NCBI GenBank assembly: GCA_024699395.1
Contig: JAILPU010000295.1
Coordinates: forward strand, 1-7,457
Source of the DNA: Lachnospiraceae bacterium
GTDB taxonomy: Bacteria > Bacillota > Clostridia > Lachnospirales > Lachnospiraceae
Direction of reading: 5' to 3'
DNA length: 7,457 bases
The stretch's first letter is position 1; every line of letters begins with the position of its first letter. The notes under the pieces were generated by a model, which was not told where the DNA came from, ran no database searches, and saw nothing but the letters and a program-made list of their open reading frames with translations. Positions 5,073 to 7,457 of the stretch are shown here, piece after piece. Both the position numbers and the translations under genes were made by a program.

Positions 5073-7457
5073 TTATAATCCGAATCCGGCTTTGATAGCT
5101 GCGAATTCTTTACAGTGAGCAAAGTAGTAATACTCTAAGCTCCATGTCTGACTGTTGTCGGCGAGACCGTTTAACCAGAAATTCATACCCTCCTCATCCG
5201 GTTCTCTGTCAAAAAATGTGGCGTACAGACGCTCGATCTTTTGCTTCTCACTTAGATTAAGGCTATTAAACTCTTCGCAGTTAAAGAAGAAGTTGCAAAG
5301 GTTATCTATTGAGGTGGAGCCATCCATAATAGCACCGACCCAAAAGTTGAGACCTTCATCCTCGTAATCACGGCCAAGGCACTTGCTGTACATTCTTGAT
5401 ACAAACTTGGAAAGGTTAATATTCCTGCTTGAGGGCATGTAGTAATCAAAATCTCCCACTTTGATACCGGCGTCCTTACAGATGTTGACGAATTCATTGC
5501 AGTTGCCCATGGCTTTTAATATATATTCCTTGCTTTCGCCGGAATCAAGTCTTCCCAGCCAGTAATTGAATCCATCGCCGTCAAGAGTTTTAACCTGATC
5601 TCTGTCTCTTCCCATAAGCACAGTGTACATATCCAGAAGAAAATCTTCGTTACTCTTTTTCTTGTCAGTGTATTCTTTACCGGTTTCTCCAACGATAAAC
5701 ATCTGAACAAGCTGTATTCCGCCGAATTTTGCCCCGTTTAAATTGTTTTCTTTAAGAGCGTCGGACCAGAACCTTAATGAGTCAAGATCCTCGTAGGCAT
5801 CTCTCTCGAGTAAAAGCTGATATACTCTGTAGCAAAATGTTTCAACAGGATCAAGCATAGGCCTGTTCAGCGTCGCTTCTATGGACATGTTCACCGAAGC
5901 TTTCGCTGTATCATTATAATCATTTCCGCCCTTTATCCTGTAATAAACGGTATATTCACCTTCATCTTTGGCTTCGGGTATCTTTTTAGAGTATGTCCCG
6001 GATAGACCAAGCTTATATTCAAAATATGCACCCTCACAGTCTGTGATCTTTCCGGCTTTTATCAGTGGCTGATCTAAACCGTTATATTTAAGGTTTTCGG
6101 CAGTCGGAGCACTGTATGTTACCGTGCCCTTTTTGACGGTAAGCTTTCCTTTAACATAGCTGATTTCATAATTGGAAGTAACATCCTGCTCACCACTCAT
6201 TATCAGGGCATTGTCTGCCTGGATGGTTCCTTTTGTGGTTGCGTGTGCGGTATCGCTTGAGGTCAGCGTTATGCTGCTTAGCTTGTGATCTGATACAAGT
6301 CCGCTTAATTTTACCTTGTTTGTCGATGTTAGGATACTCTTTTTCAAGGCGACTGTCTGGTCAGCTGCCGTAAGGGTGACAGGTTTTTTTGATATGGTAT
6401 ATATCCAGGTATCGGAAGTGATATCCTTTGCAGTTGTATAAACCGTGCCTTCATCTGTCACATCAATCTTAACTTTATAGGTGCCGGCGTTTACAGGCTC
6501 ATCATTCAAAGCACGATCAGAGCTGTCAAAATACTTAACACGGTATTTACCAAGCCCTTTCACTCCGGACGCCGCAGCTACCGAGACCGGTTTGGCTGTC
6601 CCGTCATATTCAAGATCTGCCGGTATAGTAACAACAAGATCATTTGCACCGGGGACTTTCTTGGGTACAGGCTTTGTGAGATCTATAAGCTTTGAAGAAT
6701 AATCGGTATTCATACCGTCATTACACTGCTCGGAGAAAACATACAGTTTGCATTTATTGGTTATACTGCTGTCATTGGGGACGCTGAATTTCACGGTTCC
6801 TTTTGGGGAAGTTGAACAGTCTGCTATATGGCCGTAATAGATTACGTCATCCGAAGCATCTGTTATTACAGCCGAAACAAACTCATTATCCCCGGTCATT
6901 GCACCGCTGTAAGCCACAGTGACTGTACTGCCTTTTAATGAACTGTTATAATCTTTGCGCTGTGCCTTGAATCCGTTTCTCGCTTCATCTTTTAAAGTCA
7001 GTTTCCAATCGGCACCGCTACAGTTTTCAATAGTCCCGCTGCCGATAAGAGTTCCCGTTTTGCCTGAAATGCTTTTAGGGCTTGAGTCTGAAGAAAGCAT
7101 TATAATGGAATCGGGATCAAGATATAAAGCACAGCGGGCAAACTCATCATTTTGAGGGGACAAGCTGCTCACACCGTAAATGCCAAAATTGTCATCAGTA
7201 AAAAGCCAAATATGGTTTTCCTGGCTATCATCCGGGGTGCGTGTCCACCAGACTTGACCTTGATGCCCCCCGAAAAGCTTTTGGGGAAGAGCATACACTT
7301 CATCACGTGACAATGTCCACAGATATCCCAGAGACTCTTCGGTACGTTCAATAACAGCATTTCTTTCAGACGTACCGAAAACAGCTTTGGCTGTCAGTTT
7401 TCCATAATTTTGATAATCCGATTCCCAGCCATTATAAACATTAGCAAAATATTCCTT
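5073..7457 (-). CDS. Large secreted/surface protein: DUF6273-like region, MBG/YDG-like repeats, DUF4214 repeats (5' partial)
   Basis: The frame is open to the right edge, adding 48 residues beyond the internal TTG at 7313, so at least 794 residues are coded and the start lies outside. From the edge inward, residues about 40-110 contain LWTLSRDEV and VWWTRTP followed by a Gly/Asp-rich stretch, resembling the DUF6273 domain. Around 280-365 and 455-520, EYDGTAKP...NAGTYKV and KYNGLDQP...GEYTVYY mark MBG/YDG-type bacterial beta-sandwich repeats. The last 255 residues hold four DUF4214-like helical repeats (near 540, 610, 688 and 746), each with a Y-x4-[LF]-x-R-[DE] start and mostly an [FY]W centre. 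No signal peptide or anchor is visible within the window. Such proteins are common in Lachnospiraceae and are presumed extracellular; no enzyme activity can be assigned. The DUF4214 end is the firmest call. Confidence 0.82.
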   Translation of the reverse strand, partial: KEYFANVYNGWESDYQNYGKLTAKAVFGTSERNAVIERTEESLGYLWTLSRDEVYALPQKLFGGHQGQVWWTRTPDDSQENHIWLFTDDNFGIYGVSSLSPQNDEFARCALYLDPDSIIMLSSDSSPKSISGKTGTLIGSGTIENCSGADWKLTLKDEARNGFKAQRKDYNSSLKGSTVTVAYSGAMTGDNEFVSAVITDASDDVIYYGHIADCSTSPKGTVKFSVPNDSSITNKCKLYVFSEQCNDGMNTDYSSKLIDLTKPVPKKVPGANDLVVTIPADLEYDGTAKPVSVAAASGVKGLGKYRVKYFDSSDRALNDEPVNAGTYKVKIDVTDEGTVYTTAKDITSDTWIYTISKKPVTLTAADQTVALKKSILTSTNKVKLSGLVSDHKLSSITLTSSDTAHATTKGTIQADNALIMSGEQDVTSNYEISYVKGKLTVKKGTVTYSAPTAENLKYNGLDQPLIKAGKITDCEGAYFEYKLGLSGTYSKKIPEAKDEGEYTVYYRIKGGNDYNDTAKASVNMSIEATLNRPMLDPVETFCYRVYQLLLERDAYEDLDSLRFWSDALKENNLNGAKFGGIQLVQMFIVGETGKEYTDKKKSNEDFLLDMYTVLMGRDRDQVKTLDGDGFNYWLGRLDSGESKEYILKAMGNCNEFVNICKDAGIKVGDFDYYMPSSRNINLSKFVSRMYSKCLGRDYEDEGLNFWVGAIMDGSTSIDNLCNFFFNCEEFNSLNLSEKQKIERLYATFFDREPDEEGMNFWLNGLADNSQTWSLEYYYFAHCKEFAAIKAGFGL

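Overview
The window looks like chromosomal DNA from a low-to-moderate GC Gram-positive anaerobe, most likely a Lachnospiraceae (Butyrivibrio / Pseudobutyrivibrio-like) bacterium. That placement is an inference. It rests on the clostridial style of the queuosine genes, on AGGAG-type ribosome binding sites, and on a large surface-type protein combining a DUF6273-like segment, MBG/YDG-like repeats and DUF4214 repeats, an architecture common in that family.

Layout. (1) Plus strand, 3-1586: the 3' part of a parallel beta-helix protein that ends in an LprI/DUF1311-like domain, followed 18 nt later by an HD-domain metal-dependent phosphohydrolase of the YfbR-like group. (2) 1587-1850: a convergent intergenic region filled largely by an array of eleven 16-17 bp direct repeats (1638-1815). 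(3) Minus strand, 1851-5061: a complete preQ1 (queuosine precursor) operon, read in the order promoter - structured leader - queD - queE - folE - queC - queF. (4) Minus strand, 5073-7457: the 3' part of a long secreted or surface repeat protein that runs off the right edge.

The operon holds every step from GTP to preQ1. FolE makes 7,8-dihydroneopterin triphosphate, QueD makes 6-carboxytetrahydropterin, QueE makes 7-carboxy-7-deazaguanine, QueC makes preQ0 and QueF reduces it to preQ1. Catalytic and metal-binding residues are visible in all five proteins. queD-queE-folE are translationally coupled (a 1-nt overlap, then a 1-nt gap), while queC and queF follow after 64-68 nt gaps with their own ribosome binding sites. 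Two starts are better placed downstream of the longest open frame: queD at 4826 and folE at 3740.

The most interesting part is the roughly 200-nt leader ahead of queD. A near-consensus promoter (TTGACA, 17 bp, TGcCATAAT) lies just after the stop codon of the upstream gene. It is followed by a small stem-loop with an A-rich tail that can fold as an H-type pseudoknot resembling a class I preQ1 aptamer, and then by a GC-rich terminator hairpin. Eight bases in the aptamer loop are perfectly complementary to the 5' foot of the terminator hairpin, which suggests a feedback-controlled attenuator. The second unexplained structure is the 16-bp repeat array, whose first and last units share the same 17-nt variant. 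No mobile elements, CRISPR arrays, tRNAs or rRNAs were seen.
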